Assembly: GCF_001559075.2 (NCBI RefSeq)
Contig: NZ_CP014015.2
Coordinates: forward strand, 434,001-498,000
From: Citrobacter amalonaticus
Lineage (GTDB): Bacteria > Pseudomonadota > Gammaproteobacteria > Enterobacterales > Enterobacteriaceae
Length of the DNA: 64,000 nt
Reading direction: 5' to 3'
Within the stretch, counting starts at the first letter, position 1, and each line of letters starts with the position of its first letter. Made by a program: the position numbers and the translations under genes. Below the pieces are notes generated by a model. The model had not been told where the DNA came from. It saw only the letters and a program-made list of their open reading frames with translations, and made no database searches. Positions 52,263 through 63,300 of this stretch are shown here, piece after piece.

Positions 52263-54257
52263 ATGTCCCGTAAAGACCTTGCCAATGCCATTCGTGCGCT
52301 CAGTATGGACGCTGTTCAGAAAGCCAACTCCGGCCACCCCGGCGCGCCGATGGGAATGGCAGATATCGCCGAAGTCCTGTGGAACGATTTCCTTCGCCAC
52401 AACCCGACCGATCCGAGCTGGTACGATCGCGACCGTTTTATTCTCTCTAACGGTCATGCCTCGATGCTGCTTTACAGCCTGCTCCACCTGACAGGTTACG
52501 ACCTGCCGATTGAAGAGCTGAAAAACTTCCGCCAGCTGCATTCCAAAACGCCGGGCCACCCGGAAATCGGCTATACGCCAGGCGTGGAAACCACCACCGG
52601 GCCGCTGGGCCAGGGGCTGGCGAACGCCGTTGGTTTAGCCATTGCCGAACGCACGCTGGCGGCACAGTTCAACCAGCTGGACCACGAGATTGTCGATCAC
52701 TTCACGTATGTGTTTATGGGCGACGGCTGCCTGATGGAAGGCATTTCGCATGAGGTCTGTTCGCTGGCGGGAACGCTGGGGCTGGGCAAGCTGATCGGTT
52801 TTTACGATCACAACGGTATCTCCATTGATGGTGAAACCGACGGCTGGTTTACCGATGATACCGCCAAACGCTTTGAAGCCTACCACTGGCATGTCGTCCA
52901 CGAAATCGATGGCCACAACCCGGAAGCGGTGAAGAGAGCAATTCAGGAAGCGCAGAGCGTGAAGGACAAACCGTCGCTGATTATCTGCCGCACGGTGATC
53001 GGCTTTGGCTCACCGAACAAAGCGGGGAAAGAGGAATCCCATGGCGCGGCGCTGGGCGAAGAAGAAGTGGCGCTGACGCGGCAGAAACTCGGCTGGCACC
53101 ACCCGGCATTTGAGATCCCGAAAGAGATTTATCGCGCCTGGGACGCCCGCGAAAAAGGCGAGAAAGCGCAGCAACGCTGGAATGAAAAATTCGCCGCTTA
53201 CCAGAAAGCGCACCCGAAACTGGCCGCGGAGTTCACGCGCCGCATGACCGGCGGTCTGCCAGAGGCGTGGGAAAAGACCACACAGAAATACATCAACGAA
53301 CTGCAGGCGAATCCCGCCAAAATCGCCACCCGCAAGGCATCGCAAAATGCCCTCAACGTCTACGGTCCCCTTCTGCCGGAGCTGTTAGGCGGTTCGGCAG
53401 ATCTTGCGCCGAGCAACCTGACTATCTGGAAAGGCTCCACCTCACTGAAAGAGGATCTGGCGGGCAATTACATTCACTATGGCGTGCGTGAATTCGGCAT
53501 GACCGCCATTGCCAATGGTATCGCTCATCACGGTGGATTCGTACCCTATACCGCCACCTTCCTGATGTTCGTTGAATATGCGCGCAACGCAGCGCGCATG
53601 GCGGCACTGATGAAAGCGCGGCAAATCATGGTGTATACCCATGACTCTATCGGTCTGGGGGAAGATGGTCCGACCCACCAGGCCGTGGAGCAGCTGGCCA
53701 GCCTGCGCCTGACGCCCAATTTCAGCACCTGGCGTCCGTGCGATCAGGTTGAAGCCGCGGTGGGCTGGAAGCTGGCGGTCGAGCGCCATGATGGCCCCAC
53801 GGCACTGATCCTGTCACGACAGAACCTGGCGCAGGTTGAACGCACGCCGGAGCAGGTGAAAGAGATCGCCCGCGGTGGCTACGTGCTGAAAGACAGCGGC
53901 GGCAAACCGGATATCATTCTGATTGCCACCGGGTCAGAAATGGAGATTACCCTACTGGCAGCGGAGAAACTGACCGGCGAAGGGCGTAACGTCCGCGTGG
54001 TGTCGCTACCTTCAACGGATATTTTCGATGCCCAGGACGAGGCATACCGCGAGTCGGTGCTGCCGTCGAACGTCAGCGCGCGCGTCGCAGTCGAAGCCGG
54101 TATTGCCGATTACTGGTACAAATATGTGGGCTTAAAAGGGGCGATTGTCGGGATGACCGGCTACGGTGAATCCGCGCCAGCAGAGAAGCTGTTCCCTTAC
54201 TTCGGCTTTACGGTTGAGAACATTGTGGAGAAAGCACACAAGGTTTTGAACGCCTGA
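52263..54257 (+). CDS. tktB: Transketolase B
   Basis: This 664-residue thiamine-diphosphate enzyme moves two-carbon units between pentose, hexose and triose phosphates. The TPP motif GDGCLMEG is near residue 155, the catalytic Glu in REFGMTAIANG is near 411, and the substrate His residues are in SILSNGH-type and THDSIGLGEDGPTH blocks. E. coli TktB is 667 residues. It is co-transcribed with talA. Its stop codon already lies inside the REP unit that follows. Confidence 0.98.
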   Translation: MSRKDLANAIRALSMDAVQKANSGHPGAPMGMADIAEVLWNDFLRHNPTDPSWYDRDRFILSNGHASMLLYSLLHLTGYDLPIEELKNFRQLHSKTPGHPEIGYTPGVETTTGPLGQGLANAVGLAIAERTLAAQFNQLDHEIVDHFTYVFMGDGCLMEGISHEVCSLAGTLGLGKLIGFYDHNGISIDGETDGWFTDDTAKRFEAYHWHVVHEIDGHNPEAVKRAIQEAQSVKDKPSLIICRTVIGFGSPNKAGKEESHGAALGEEEVALTRQKLGWHHPAFEIPKEIYRAWDAREKGEKAQQRWNEKFAAYQKAHPKLAAEFTRRMTGGLPEAWEKTTQKYINELQANPAKIATRKASQNALNVYGPLLPELLGGSADLAPSNLTIWKGSTSLKEDLAGNYIHYGVREFGMTAIANGIAHHGGFVPYTATFLMFVEYARNAARMAALMKARQIMVYTHDSIGLGEDGPTHQAVEQLASLRLTPNFSTWRPCDQVEAAVGWKLAVERHDGPTALILSRQNLAQVERTPEQVKEIARGGYVLKDSGGKPDIILIATGSEMEITLLAAEKLTGEGRNVRVVSLPSTDIFDAQDEAYRESVLPSNVSARVAVEAGIADYWYKYVGLKGAIVGMTGYGESAPAEKLFPYFGFTVENIVEKAHKVLNA

Positions 54258-54331
54258 TGTATGCAACGCGTCTTATCCGGCCTACAGATAGCTTTTCGTA
54301 GGTCGGATAAAACGCAGTCGCCATCCGACAG
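54252..54331. repeat. BIME after tktB
   Basis: GCCTGATG...GCGTCTTATCCGGCCTACAG, then CGTAGGTCGGATAAAACGC...CGCCATCCGAC. It overlaps the tktB stop codon and ends just before the 3' end of the convergent ypfG. Confidence 0.8.
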
Positions 54332-54335
54332 CAAA

Positions 54336-55376
54336 TTAACGCGTGATCCATAGCGTGGGCCAGGCATCTGGCCCATGCCAACCATCACAGCTCGGCTCTT
54401 CGGCATAACGCACCAGACGAAAACGCTGGCCGTCAAAACGCCAGCGAGTCTGGATGCCGCAGTCCGTTAATCCCCGCCCTTTTGCCAGGGTAACCAGTTC
54501 GCGCGACTTCTCATCAAACACGGCGTTCATCAACTCCATGTTGTTACTTTCCGCACCGCTGTTAAACGGTAAACGCAAGCGTACGGCGTGCGAGGCCAGC
54601 GGTTTTTTCCGCGACACAATCCACGCCAGATCGATCGTGTTGTACGCTCCGGCTTCGCAGGCAATCATCAACAGGGCTTTGTCATCGGTAAGGGCGGTTA
54701 CCCGCACCTCGCGGCGTGAAGGATCGAGTGAACACGTAATGCCGTTCATTCGCCAGTTGCCGTAATCAAGAAGGTCATTGCGTTCGTCGAGGGAGAGCGG
54801 TGTGGGCGTGGGGTTAACGACGGCTACGCCTTTCAGCGCCGGTGCCGGTGGTACGCTGAGTGGGGGATCGTCCCCTTTTTCAATCCACGCCGTTTCGCTG
54901 CCCACCCGCTTCTGCTGCGCGTCGATGAACAACAGCGCCGCTTTCAGCCCGGCCAGCGAAATGGTTTGGTTGCCTTTTTGCAGGGTGATCGTCTTCCCGT
55001 CCTGAATTGTCAGCAGAAATTCCGCAATGGTCGCCGTGTCGTCCGTCATCAGGTGCCACGGCGTCATTCGCCAGTGCTCTGGGCTCAGCGCCAACGGTTT
55101 GCCATCCAGCAACAGGCGTGGCGCGATATCCGCTTCGTTGGCGGGCGCGGTCAATCCGCCAAGATCGAGACGCAGGACGGCATCGGTATGCGCCCCGGCG
55201 CTGCGGCTCAGGGTCATCACCAGTCCGCCATGTTCACCGGTGTTACGCGCGACGCAAAAATTCTGGTTATTACAGGTTACCTGCCAGTCAGAAAAGGCCT
55301 GTTGCGCGGGCGCGGCCCACAGCAAGCGGGCCGGAATCAGGCCGAGCAAGAAAAGGAAAATAACGCGATAGCGCAT
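54336..55376 (-). CDS. ypfG: DUF1176 family exported protein YpfG
   Basis: This 346-residue protein has an N-terminal signal peptide (RYRVIFLFLLGLIPARLLWAAPA, cleavage after about residue 22). The mature part has two paired cysteines (TCNNQNFCVA) and the conserved C-terminal CDGWHGPDAWPTLWITR. It matches E. coli YpfG (347) across its length. It is a periplasmic protein of unknown function. It is convergent with tktB. Confidence 0.94.
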   Translation of the reverse strand: MRYRVIFLFLLGLIPARLLWAAPAQQAFSDWQVTCNNQNFCVARNTGEHGGLVMTLSRSAGAHTDAVLRLDLGGLTAPANEADIAPRLLLDGKPLALSPEHWRMTPWHLMTDDTATIAEFLLTIQDGKTITLQKGNQTISLAGLKAALLFIDAQQKRVGSETAWIEKGDDPPLSVPPAPALKGVAVVNPTPTPLSLDERNDLLDYGNWRMNGITCSLDPSRREVRVTALTDDKALLMIACEAGAYNTIDLAWIVSRKKPLASHAVRLRLPFNSGAESNNMELMNAVFDEKSRELVTLAKGRGLTDCGIQTRWRFDGQRFRLVRYAEEPSCDGWHGPDAWPTLWITR

Positions 55377-55501
55377 GGACGGTAATAACCCCAGAAGTCA
55401 AACGAACAACACAGGTCGTATCTTCGTTGCGCTGTTAACCATGCTCAATCGGATTTGTCGGATAGATTCAATAATTCGTAAAGAAATATAATCCTTATTT
55501 A

Positions 55502-56077
55502 TCAATCCATTAAATGGGAAGATTGCAAATAGTTGAGCAATAACACGGTCTTACCGTCTCGTATCTCACCGGTTTTAATCATTTCCAGCGCCTGGGTAAA
55601 CGGCAATTCCAGTACAGTAATGTCTTCATCTTCGACGCCACCGCCAGCATTAGCACGCTGGCTTTCGCTGTATTCGGCGATAAAAAAGTGAATCAGCTCT
55701 GTCACACCGCCGGGAGACATGTACAGCTCAAAGAGCTTACGCACCTCGCCCACTTCATAGCCCGTCTCTTCAATGGCCTCTTTGCGAATGCAGGCTTCCG
55801 GCTCGTCGTTGTCCAGTAATCCGGCGCAGGTTTCAATCAACTGCCCGCTTTCGTTACCGTTCACCCACGTCGCTACGCGGAACTGACGAATCAACACGAC
55901 GGTCTTTTTCTCTGCGTTGTACAACAGGATCGTTGCCCCATTACCACGATCGTACACTTCACGTTTGTGGCGGATGACGTCGCCGTTCGAGCGGGTCAGA
56001 TCGTAGGTAATATTGCGCAGGATGAAATAGTTATCAGAAAGAACTTTGTCTTTAACGAGGGTGATTTTTTGCGACAT
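55502..56077 (-). CDS. nudK: GDP-mannose pyrophosphatase NudK
   Basis: This 191-residue Nudix hydrolase splits GDP-mannose to GMP and mannose-1-phosphate. The Nudix helix is in IRKEAIEETGYEVGEV (about residues 93-108), preceded by GLLDNDEPE. The ATG at 56077 gives E. coli length. It is divergent from nothing close: 125 bp of non-coding sequence separate it from ypfG downstream, and a REP cluster lies upstream. Confidence 0.96.
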   Translation of the reverse strand: MSQKITLVKDKVLSDNYFILRNITYDLTRSNGDVIRHKREVYDRGNGATILLYNAEKKTVVLIRQFRVATWVNGNESGQLIETCAGLLDNDEPEACIRKEAIEETGYEVGEVRKLFELYMSPGGVTELIHFFIAEYSESQRANAGGGVEDEDITVLELPFTQALEMIKTGEIRDGKTVLLLNYLQSSHLMD

Positions 56078-56173
56078 ATCGGCTCCACAGCGTAAGAAGA
56101 GAAATTATACTACGCCGTGAAGCCGGTTTTGTCTGTGTAAGATAAGGCTGATTTGTGCCGGACAGAGGTGAAT

Positions 56174-56248
56174 TGTAGACCTGATAAGCGCAGCGCCATC
56201 AGGCGCGGATAGGCCGGATGTCGGCGACGCCTTATCCGGCCTACGGCA
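56174..56248. repeat. BIME between nudK and aegA
   Basis: Units TAGACCTGATAAGCGCAGCGCCATCAGGC and TAGGCCGGATGTCGGCGACG...CGCCTTATCCGGCCTACGG in opposite orientation. Confidence 0.8.
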
Positions 56249-56259
56249 TAGTCAAACGT

Positions 56260-58221
56260 TTACAGCCCCAGCCAGTCGACGATCCCCTGCGCCGCATGGC
56301 GTCCTTCTGCCATCGCGGTGACCACCAGATCGGCGCCGCGAACGGCATCGCCGCCGGCAAAGATTTTCGGGTTAGTGGTCTGGTAACGGTATGCACTCTC
56401 CACGTTTGCCGCGATGCGACCCCAGTTGTCCACTTGCACTCCATGGCTCTCCAGCCACGGCATCCCGTGCGGATGGAAACCAAACGCCATGATCACGGCA
56501 TCTGCCGGCATCACAAACTCACTGCCGGCAATCGGCACCGGACGGCGGCGTCCCTGGGCATCCGGCTCACCCAACTGCGTACGCAGCAAACGAATGCCAC
56601 AAACGCGCCCGTCCGCGCTCAGTTCCAGATCGACCGGCTGCACGTTGAACTCGAAGTTAGCCCCTTCCTCACGCGCGTTTTTCACCTCTTTCTTCGAACC
56701 TGGCATGTTGGCTTCGTCACGGCGGTAGGCGCAGGTGACCTGGCTTGCGCCATGACGCAGCGCGGTACGGACACAGTCCATCGCCGTGTCACCGCCGCCC
56801 AACACCACCACGTTGAGTCCGGCGGTGTCGATGTACGGCTCTTCAGGACATTCGTCCAGTCCCATCACCTGTTTGGTATTCGCGATCAGGAATGGCAGCG
56901 CGTCATAGACGCCCGGCGCATCTTCGTTGGGCAGGTCGGCCTTCATCGAACGATAGGTTCCCACGCCGACAAATACGGCGTCGTAATCCTCCAGCAGCGC
57001 CTCCATTTTCACATCCCTGCCCACTTCGCAGTTCAGCTCAAACTGGATCCCCATCGCGCTGAAAATTTCCCGACGGCGCGCCAGCAGTGATTTATCCAGT
57101 TTGAAGGCCGGGATGCCAAAGGTCAGCAGTCCGCCTATTTCGGGATGACGATCAAAAACCGTGGCGCTGACGCCGCGACGCGCCAGCACGTCGGCGCAGG
57201 CAAGCCCTGCCGGACCGGCGCCAATAATCGCCACGCGCTTATCGACCTTCTGGACATGGCTCAGATCCGGCCGCCAGCCTTGACCCAGCGCGCGGTCGGA
57301 AATGTAACGTTCAATGTTGCCGATCGTCACCGCGCCATGCTCGTCGCGCACCGTACAGGCGCCTTCGCACAGTCGGTCTTGTGGACAAACGCGCCCGGTG
57401 ATTTCCGGCAAACAGTTCGTCTGGTGAGACAATTCCACCGCCGCATCAATGTTTCCGGCTTTTACCAGTTCAATCCACTGAGGGATGTGGTTATGCAGCG
57501 GGCAGGTCCATTCACAAATGCTGTGCTCACCGCACTTCAGGCAGCGAGAGGCTTCCTGCTCCGCCTGAGCCGTGCGAAACGGCAGATAGATTTCGTCAAA
57601 GCTGACTTTTCGCGCATCGATAGCCAGTTTATCCGGTTCACCACGCGCTGGCGTCGCGCGCATTTGCTCAATTTTGCTCATGGTGGAGAAAGCGGTCGCC
57701 GTCGCATCCGCATGCCACGGCTGATTCTCCTGCCGGGCTGTACGTAAACGTCGCGCTTTCGCCAGCCGGGTTAACGACCCTTCCGTCACCAGTTGCAGCG
57801 CGTCCGCAGGACAATTCTCCACACAGGCCGGTCCATTTTCCCGCCCCTGGCAGAGGTCACATTTATGCGCCGTCGCTTTGACCTGACCTTTGGCGACGGG
57901 CGTCAGGACGATTTGCATGGTGCCGAACGGACAGGCCACCACGCAGGATTTACAGCCGATACACTTTTGCTGATTGACCTGCACGCTGTCGTTAACGTGG
58001 CTTATCGCTCCATTCGGACAACTGCGGGCGCAGGGAGCATCTTCGCAATGGTGACAGGTCACTGCACTTCGCTGATGCTGATGCTTGATAACCGTGATCC
58101 GGGGCTGGTAGTGACGTTGGCTAAGGACATGTTGCTCTTCATTGTGGGCCAAAACGCAAGCAACTTCACAGGCATGGCATCCCAGGCACTGTTGGCTGTT
58201 GGCCATAATAAAACGGTTCAT
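56260..58221 (-). CDS. aegA: AegA, ferredoxin/flavin oxidoreductase
   Basis: This 653-residue fusion has an N-terminal four-cluster 4Fe-4S ferredoxin region (residues 1-150: CLGCHACEVAC, CHHCEDAPCARSC, CIGCKSCVVAC, CDLCQ...CVENC). The C-terminal half is a GltD-like flavoprotein with two more cysteine sets (CLKCGEHSICEWTC, CPQDRLCEGAC), the FAD loop IIGAGPAGLACA and the NAD(P)H loop VVLGGGDTAMDC. It resembles glutamate synthase small-subunit type dehydrogenases that pass electrons to a partner. In E. coli it is linked to anaerobic uric acid metabolism. Divergent from narQ. Confidence 0.95.
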   Translation of the reverse strand: MNRFIMANSQQCLGCHACEVACVLAHNEEQHVLSQRHYQPRITVIKHQHQRSAVTCHHCEDAPCARSCPNGAISHVNDSVQVNQQKCIGCKSCVVACPFGTMQIVLTPVAKGQVKATAHKCDLCQGRENGPACVENCPADALQLVTEGSLTRLAKARRLRTARQENQPWHADATATAFSTMSKIEQMRATPARGEPDKLAIDARKVSFDEIYLPFRTAQAEQEASRCLKCGEHSICEWTCPLHNHIPQWIELVKAGNIDAAVELSHQTNCLPEITGRVCPQDRLCEGACTVRDEHGAVTIGNIERYISDRALGQGWRPDLSHVQKVDKRVAIIGAGPAGLACADVLARRGVSATVFDRHPEIGGLLTFGIPAFKLDKSLLARRREIFSAMGIQFELNCEVGRDVKMEALLEDYDAVFVGVGTYRSMKADLPNEDAPGVYDALPFLIANTKQVMGLDECPEEPYIDTAGLNVVVLGGGDTAMDCVRTALRHGASQVTCAYRRDEANMPGSKKEVKNAREEGANFEFNVQPVDLELSADGRVCGIRLLRTQLGEPDAQGRRRPVPIAGSEFVMPADAVIMAFGFHPHGMPWLESHGVQVDNWGRIAANVESAYRYQTTNPKIFAGGDAVRGADLVVTAMAEGRHAAQGIVDWLGL

Positions 58222-58433
58222 GGCGACCTTCTTTTTTGGTTGTAAAAACCTTATTCTTTATATAAGTGTTGTTATTAACCGACTGACCACACGTCGGCAA
58301 TGTTCATTTGCCCAGGAAGCACAACTATTTCTACAGAACCTGTGGCAGATCAATTTATTTCAGCCAGAGTGAAATTACGTTTCAGATCTGCGAGAGATTT
58401 TTACCGTAAGCACTTTTAAAGGAAATTACGCGT

Positions 58434-60140
58434 GTGATCGTCAAACGCCCCGTCTCGGCCAGTCTGGCCCGGGCTTTTTTTTACATTGTCCTGCTCTCGA
58501 TTCTCTCGACCGGCGTTGCGTTACTGACGCTGGCCAGCAGCCTGCGGGATGCCGAAGCCATTAACGTGGCGGGTTCATTACGTATGCAGAGCTATCGTCT
58601 GGGGTACGATCTGCAAAGCCACAGCCCGCAATTAAACGCCCATCGCCAGCTCTTTCAGCAGGCCCTCAACTCACCGGCGTTAAGCAATCTGAATGCCTGG
58701 TATGTGCCTCAGGCGGTGAAAGGTCGCTACGCGCAACTGCACGCCAACTGGCTGGAGATGAATCCCCGCCTGATTGATGGTGATCTGCAGTGGTATCAGA
58801 ACAACATTAACGCCTACGTCGATAAGATCGATCTCTTCGTGCTGGCCTTGCAGCACTATGCCGAACGCAAAGTGATGCTGGTGGTGGGGATCTCGCTGGC
58901 GGGCGGTATCGGGATTTTTACCCTCGTCTTTTTCACCCTGCGCCGTATTCGTCATCAGGTTGTGCGCCCACTGAATCAACTGGTGATGGCCAGTCAGCGT
59001 ATTGAACACGGTCAGTTTGACTCGCCGCCGCTGGATACGCACCTTCCCAACGAGCTGGGGCTACTGGCGAAGACCTTTAATCAGATGTCGAGCGAGTTGC
59101 ATAAGCTGTACCGCTCGCTGGAAGCGAAGGTCGAAGAAAAGACCCACGATCTCCATGAAGCCAAACGGCGTCTGGAAGTGCTGTACCAGTGTTCTCAGGC
59201 GCTGAATACCAGTCAGATTGATGTGCACTGCTTCCGCCATATTTTGCAGATTGTCCGTGATAACGAAGCGGCACAATTTCTTGAGCTTACCGTCGGGGAA
59301 AACTGGCGTATCAGTGAGGGTGAAAAACAGGCCGACCTGCCGATGCAAATCCTCCCGGTGACCATGCAGGAGACGGTCTATGGCGAGCTGCACTGGCAAA
59401 GTCAGCATGTCGCCAGCGCGATCCCGCTGTTAAACAGCGTATCGACCATGCTGGGGCGCGGCCTGTACTTCAACCATGCGCAGAAACACTTCCAGCAACT
59501 GTTGCTGATGGAAGAGCGCGCCACCATTGCCCGCGAACTGCATGACTCTCTGGCGCAGGTGCTCTCGTATCTGCGCATTCAGTTGACGCTGCTCAAGCGC
59601 GCCATTCCGGAGGATAACGCCCCGGCGCAGGCCATTATGGATGACTTCTCGCGGGCGCTGAACGATGCCTATCGTCAGTTGCGTGAACTACTGACCACCT
59701 TCCGTCTGACGTTGCAGCAGGCCGATTTACCCTCCGCGCTGCATGAAATGCTCGAAGCGCTACAAGGGCAAACTGCCGCTAAACTCACTCTGGACTGCCG
59801 GTTGCCGACGCTGGCGCTCGATGCGCAGATGCAGGTCCATTTGTTACAGATTATCCGGGAAGCGGTGCTCAACGCGATGAAGCACGCCAGTGCCAGTGAG
59901 ATTGCCGTCAGCTGTGTGACGGCGCCGGATGGCAATCACACGGTGTATATTCGCGATAACGGCGTGGGCATTGGCGAGCCTAACGAACCGGCGGGGCATT
60001 ATGGCCTGAACATTATGCGCGAGCGCGCGGAACGTCTTGGCGGCACGTTAAGTTTCTCGCAGCCTTCCGGCGGCGGGACGTTAGTGAGCATTAGCTTTCG
60101 CTCGACAGAATCAGAAGAGGATGCGAGTCATCTGACATAA
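58434..60140 (+). CDS. narQ: Nitrate/nitrite sensor histidine kinase NarQ
   Basis: This 568-residue inner-membrane sensor starts with GTG, six bases after the AGGAAATTAC segment. TM1 is at about 13-33, and the periplasmic P-box has RDAEAINVAGSLRMQSYRLG (38-57). TM2 is at about 147-168, HAMP at 170-220, then a central cysteine-containing module, the HisKA_3 phosphorylation site His370 (ARELHDSLAQ) and a HATPase domain (IREAVLNAMKHA, RDNGVGIG, GGGTLVSI). It phosphorylates NarL and NarP in response to nitrate or nitrite. Length matches E. coli (566). Confidence 0.98.
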   Translation: MIVKRPVSASLARAFFYIVLLSILSTGVALLTLASSLRDAEAINVAGSLRMQSYRLGYDLQSHSPQLNAHRQLFQQALNSPALSNLNAWYVPQAVKGRYAQLHANWLEMNPRLIDGDLQWYQNNINAYVDKIDLFVLALQHYAERKVMLVVGISLAGGIGIFTLVFFTLRRIRHQVVRPLNQLVMASQRIEHGQFDSPPLDTHLPNELGLLAKTFNQMSSELHKLYRSLEAKVEEKTHDLHEAKRRLEVLYQCSQALNTSQIDVHCFRHILQIVRDNEAAQFLELTVGENWRISEGEKQADLPMQILPVTMQETVYGELHWQSQHVASAIPLLNSVSTMLGRGLYFNHAQKHFQQLLLMEERATIARELHDSLAQVLSYLRIQLTLLKRAIPEDNAPAQAIMDDFSRALNDAYRQLRELLTTFRLTLQQADLPSALHEMLEALQGQTAAKLTLDCRLPTLALDAQMQVHLLQIIREAVLNAMKHASASEIAVSCVTAPDGNHTVYIRDNGVGIGEPNEPAGHYGLNIMRERAERLGGTLSFSQPSGGGTLVSISFRSTESEEDASHLT

Positions 60141-60219
60141 AATCGCACAAAACCGGACGTGAGCGTGCGGGAAGCTGACAAACGCTGTAATCAGGCATGA
60201 TAATTTACATTATCTCCTT

Positions 60220-60237
60220 TTTTTCTCCACGTTTGAC
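60220..60237 (+). promoter_or_regulatory. BaeR-box-like site upstream of acrD
   Basis: TTTTTCTCCACGTTTGAC fits the BaeR box TTTTTCTCCATDATTGGC at most positions. It lies 72 bp before the acrD start. BaeSR induction of acrD is established in enteric bacteria, so the position and match are consistent. Confidence 0.65.
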
Positions 60238-60308
60238 TCGTAGCTTCCCGCTACAGTGAAGCAAGTCATACCTATAAAGATATGTAGAATAATGAGGTCC
60301 TCTTTCTG

Positions 60309-63300
60309 ATGGCGAATTTCTTTATCGATCGCCCCATATTTGCCTGGGTGCTGGCTATCCTGTTGTGCCTGACAGGTACCCTGGCTATTTTCTCTTTGCC
60401 GGTGGAGCAATATCCGGATCTGGCGCCGCCAAACGTGCGCATCACGGCAAACTATCCCGGCGCCTCCGCCCAAACGCTGGAAAACACCGTCACCCAGGTC
60501 ATTGAGCAGAACATGACCGGCCTCGATAATCTGATGTACATGTCATCGCAAAGCAGCGGCACCGGACAAGCGTCGGTCACGCTGAGCTTCGTGGCAGGCA
60601 CCGATCCGGATGAAGCAGTACAACAGGTCCAGAACCAGTTACAGTCGGCGATGCGTAAACTGCCGCAGGCGGTACAGAACCAGGGCGTCACGGTTCGTAA
60701 GACCGGGGATACCAACATCCTGACGATTGCTTTTGTCTCCACCGACGGGTCGATGGATAAGCAGGATATCGCGGACTACGTCGCCAGTAATATTCAGGAT
60801 CCGCTCAGCCGGGTGAGCGGCGTCGGCGATATCGATGCCTACGGCTCGCAATATTCCATGCGCATCTGGCTGGATCCGGCAAAGCTCAACAGCTTCCAGA
60901 TGACCGCGAAAGATGTCACCGACGCCATTGAGTCGCAGAACGCGCAGATCGCCGTCGGACAGCTTGGCGGTACCCCTTCCATTGATACCCAGGCGCTGAA
61001 CGCCACCATTAATGCCCAGTCGCTACTGCAAACGCCGGAACAGTTTCGCGCCATTACGCTGCGCGTCAATCAGGATGGATCAGAAGTGACCTTAGGCGAT
61101 GTCGCCACCGTCGAAATGGGGGCGGAGAAGTATGACTATCTCAGCCGTTTTAATGGTAATGCGGCCTCCGGGCTTGGAGTAAAACTGGCATCGGGGGCCA
61201 ACGAAATGGCCACCGCGACCCAGGTGATTAAGCGTCTGGATGAACTGGCGCAGTATTTCCCGCACGGTCTGGAATACAAGGTGGCCTATGAAACCACCTC
61301 CTTCGTTAAGGCTTCTATTGAAGATGTGGTGAAAACACTGCTGGAAGCCATCGCGCTGGTGTTCCTCGTGATGTACCTGTTCCTGCAAAACTTCCGCGCC
61401 ACGCTGATCCCCACCATTGCCGTACCGGTGGTGCTGATGGGGACGTTTTCGGTGCTCTATGCCTTCGGCTACAGCATCAATACTCTGACCATGTTTGCGA
61501 TGGTACTGGCGATCGGCCTGCTGGTGGATGACGCCATCGTGGTTGTGGAAAACGTCGAGCGTATTATGAGTGAGGAAGGCCTCACGCCGCGCGAGGCGAC
61601 ACGAAAATCGATGGGACAAATTCAGGGCGCGCTGGTTGGTATCGCGATGGTGCTGTCAGCCGTCTTCGTACCGATGGCCTTCTTTGGCGGGACTACCGGG
61701 GCAATCTACCGTCAGTTCTCTATTACCATTGTGGCGGCGATGGTGCTTTCCGTTCTGGTGGCGATGATCCTCACCCCTGCCCTGTGCGCCACCCTGCTTA
61801 AACCGCTGCACAAAGGCGAGCATCACGGGCAAACCGGTTTCTTCGGCTGGTTTAACCGCACCTTCAACCGTAACGCCGAACGCTATGAAAAAGGTGTGGC
61901 CAAAATTCTGCATCGCAGCCTGCGCTGGATCCTGATTTATGTGCTGCTGCTTGGCGCGATGGTGGTTCTGTTCCTGCGTCTGCCGACCTCGTTCCTGCCG
62001 CTGGAAGATCGCGGTATGTTTATCACCTCAGTTCAGTTGCCAAGCGGCTCCACGCAGCAACAAACCTTAAAAGTGGTACAGGAAGTCGAGAAATATTATT
62101 TCACCCACGAAAAGGATACCGTCCAGTCCGTCTTTGCGACGGTCGGTTCCGGCCCGGGAGGCAACGGTCAGAACGTGGCGCGTATGTTTGTACGCCTGAA
62201 AGACTGGAGCGAACGCGACCCGACGACTGGCACCTCGTTTGCTATTATCGAACGTGCGACGAAGGCGTTTAACAATATCAAAGAGGCGCGCGTATTCGCC
62301 AGCAGCCCGCCTGCCATCAGCGGTCTCGGCAGTTCCGCAGGTTTTGATATGGAACTGCAGGATCACGCTGGCGCCGGTCATGATGCCTTAATGGCCGCGC
62401 GTGACCAACTGCTTCGCCTGGCGTCGCAGGATAGCGCCCTGACCCGTGTGCGCCACAACGGTCTGGACGACAGTCCTCAGCTGCAAATTGATGTCGACCA
62501 ACGCAAAGCGCAGGCGCTGGGTGTATCCATTGACGACATCAACGATACGTTGCAGACCGCCTGGGGATCGAGTTACGTCAACGACTTTATGGACCGTGGC
62601 CGCGTGAAAAAGGTCTACGTCCAGGCGGCAGCGAAATACCGCATGCTGCCAGACGACATCAACCTGTGGTACGTGCGCAATAACAGCGGCGGCATGGTGC
62701 CTTTCTCCGCCTTCGCCACCTCTCGCTGGGAGACCGGTTCTCCACGTCTGGAGCGCTACAACGGCTATTCTGCCGTCGAAATTGTCGGTGAAGCCGCACC
62801 TGGGGTGAGTACCGGGACAGCGATGGATGTGATGGAGTCGCTGGTGCGTCAGTTGCCGACCGGATTTGGTCTGGAATGGACCGCCATGTCGTACCAGGAG
62901 CGACTCTCCGGAGCGCAGGCTCCGGCCCTGTATGCCATTTCACTGTTGGTGGTATTCCTGTGTCTGGCCGCGCTGTATGAAAGCTGGTCAGTACCGTTCT
63001 CGGTGATGCTGGTGGTGCCGTTGGGGGTCATCGGCGCGCTGCTTGCGACCTGGATGCGGGGTCTGGAAAACGATGTCTATTTCCAGGTCGGGCTGTTGAC
63101 GGTCATTGGGCTTTCGGCGAAGAACGCCATTTTGATCGTTGAATTTGCCAATGAGATGAACGAGAAAGGACACGATCTGCTGGATGCGACGCTGCATGCG
63201 TGTCGGCAGCGCTTACGTCCGATCCTGATGACCTCGCTGGCGTTTATCTTCGGCGTGTTGCCGATGGCCATCAGCAGCGGGGCGGGTTCCGGCGGTCAAC

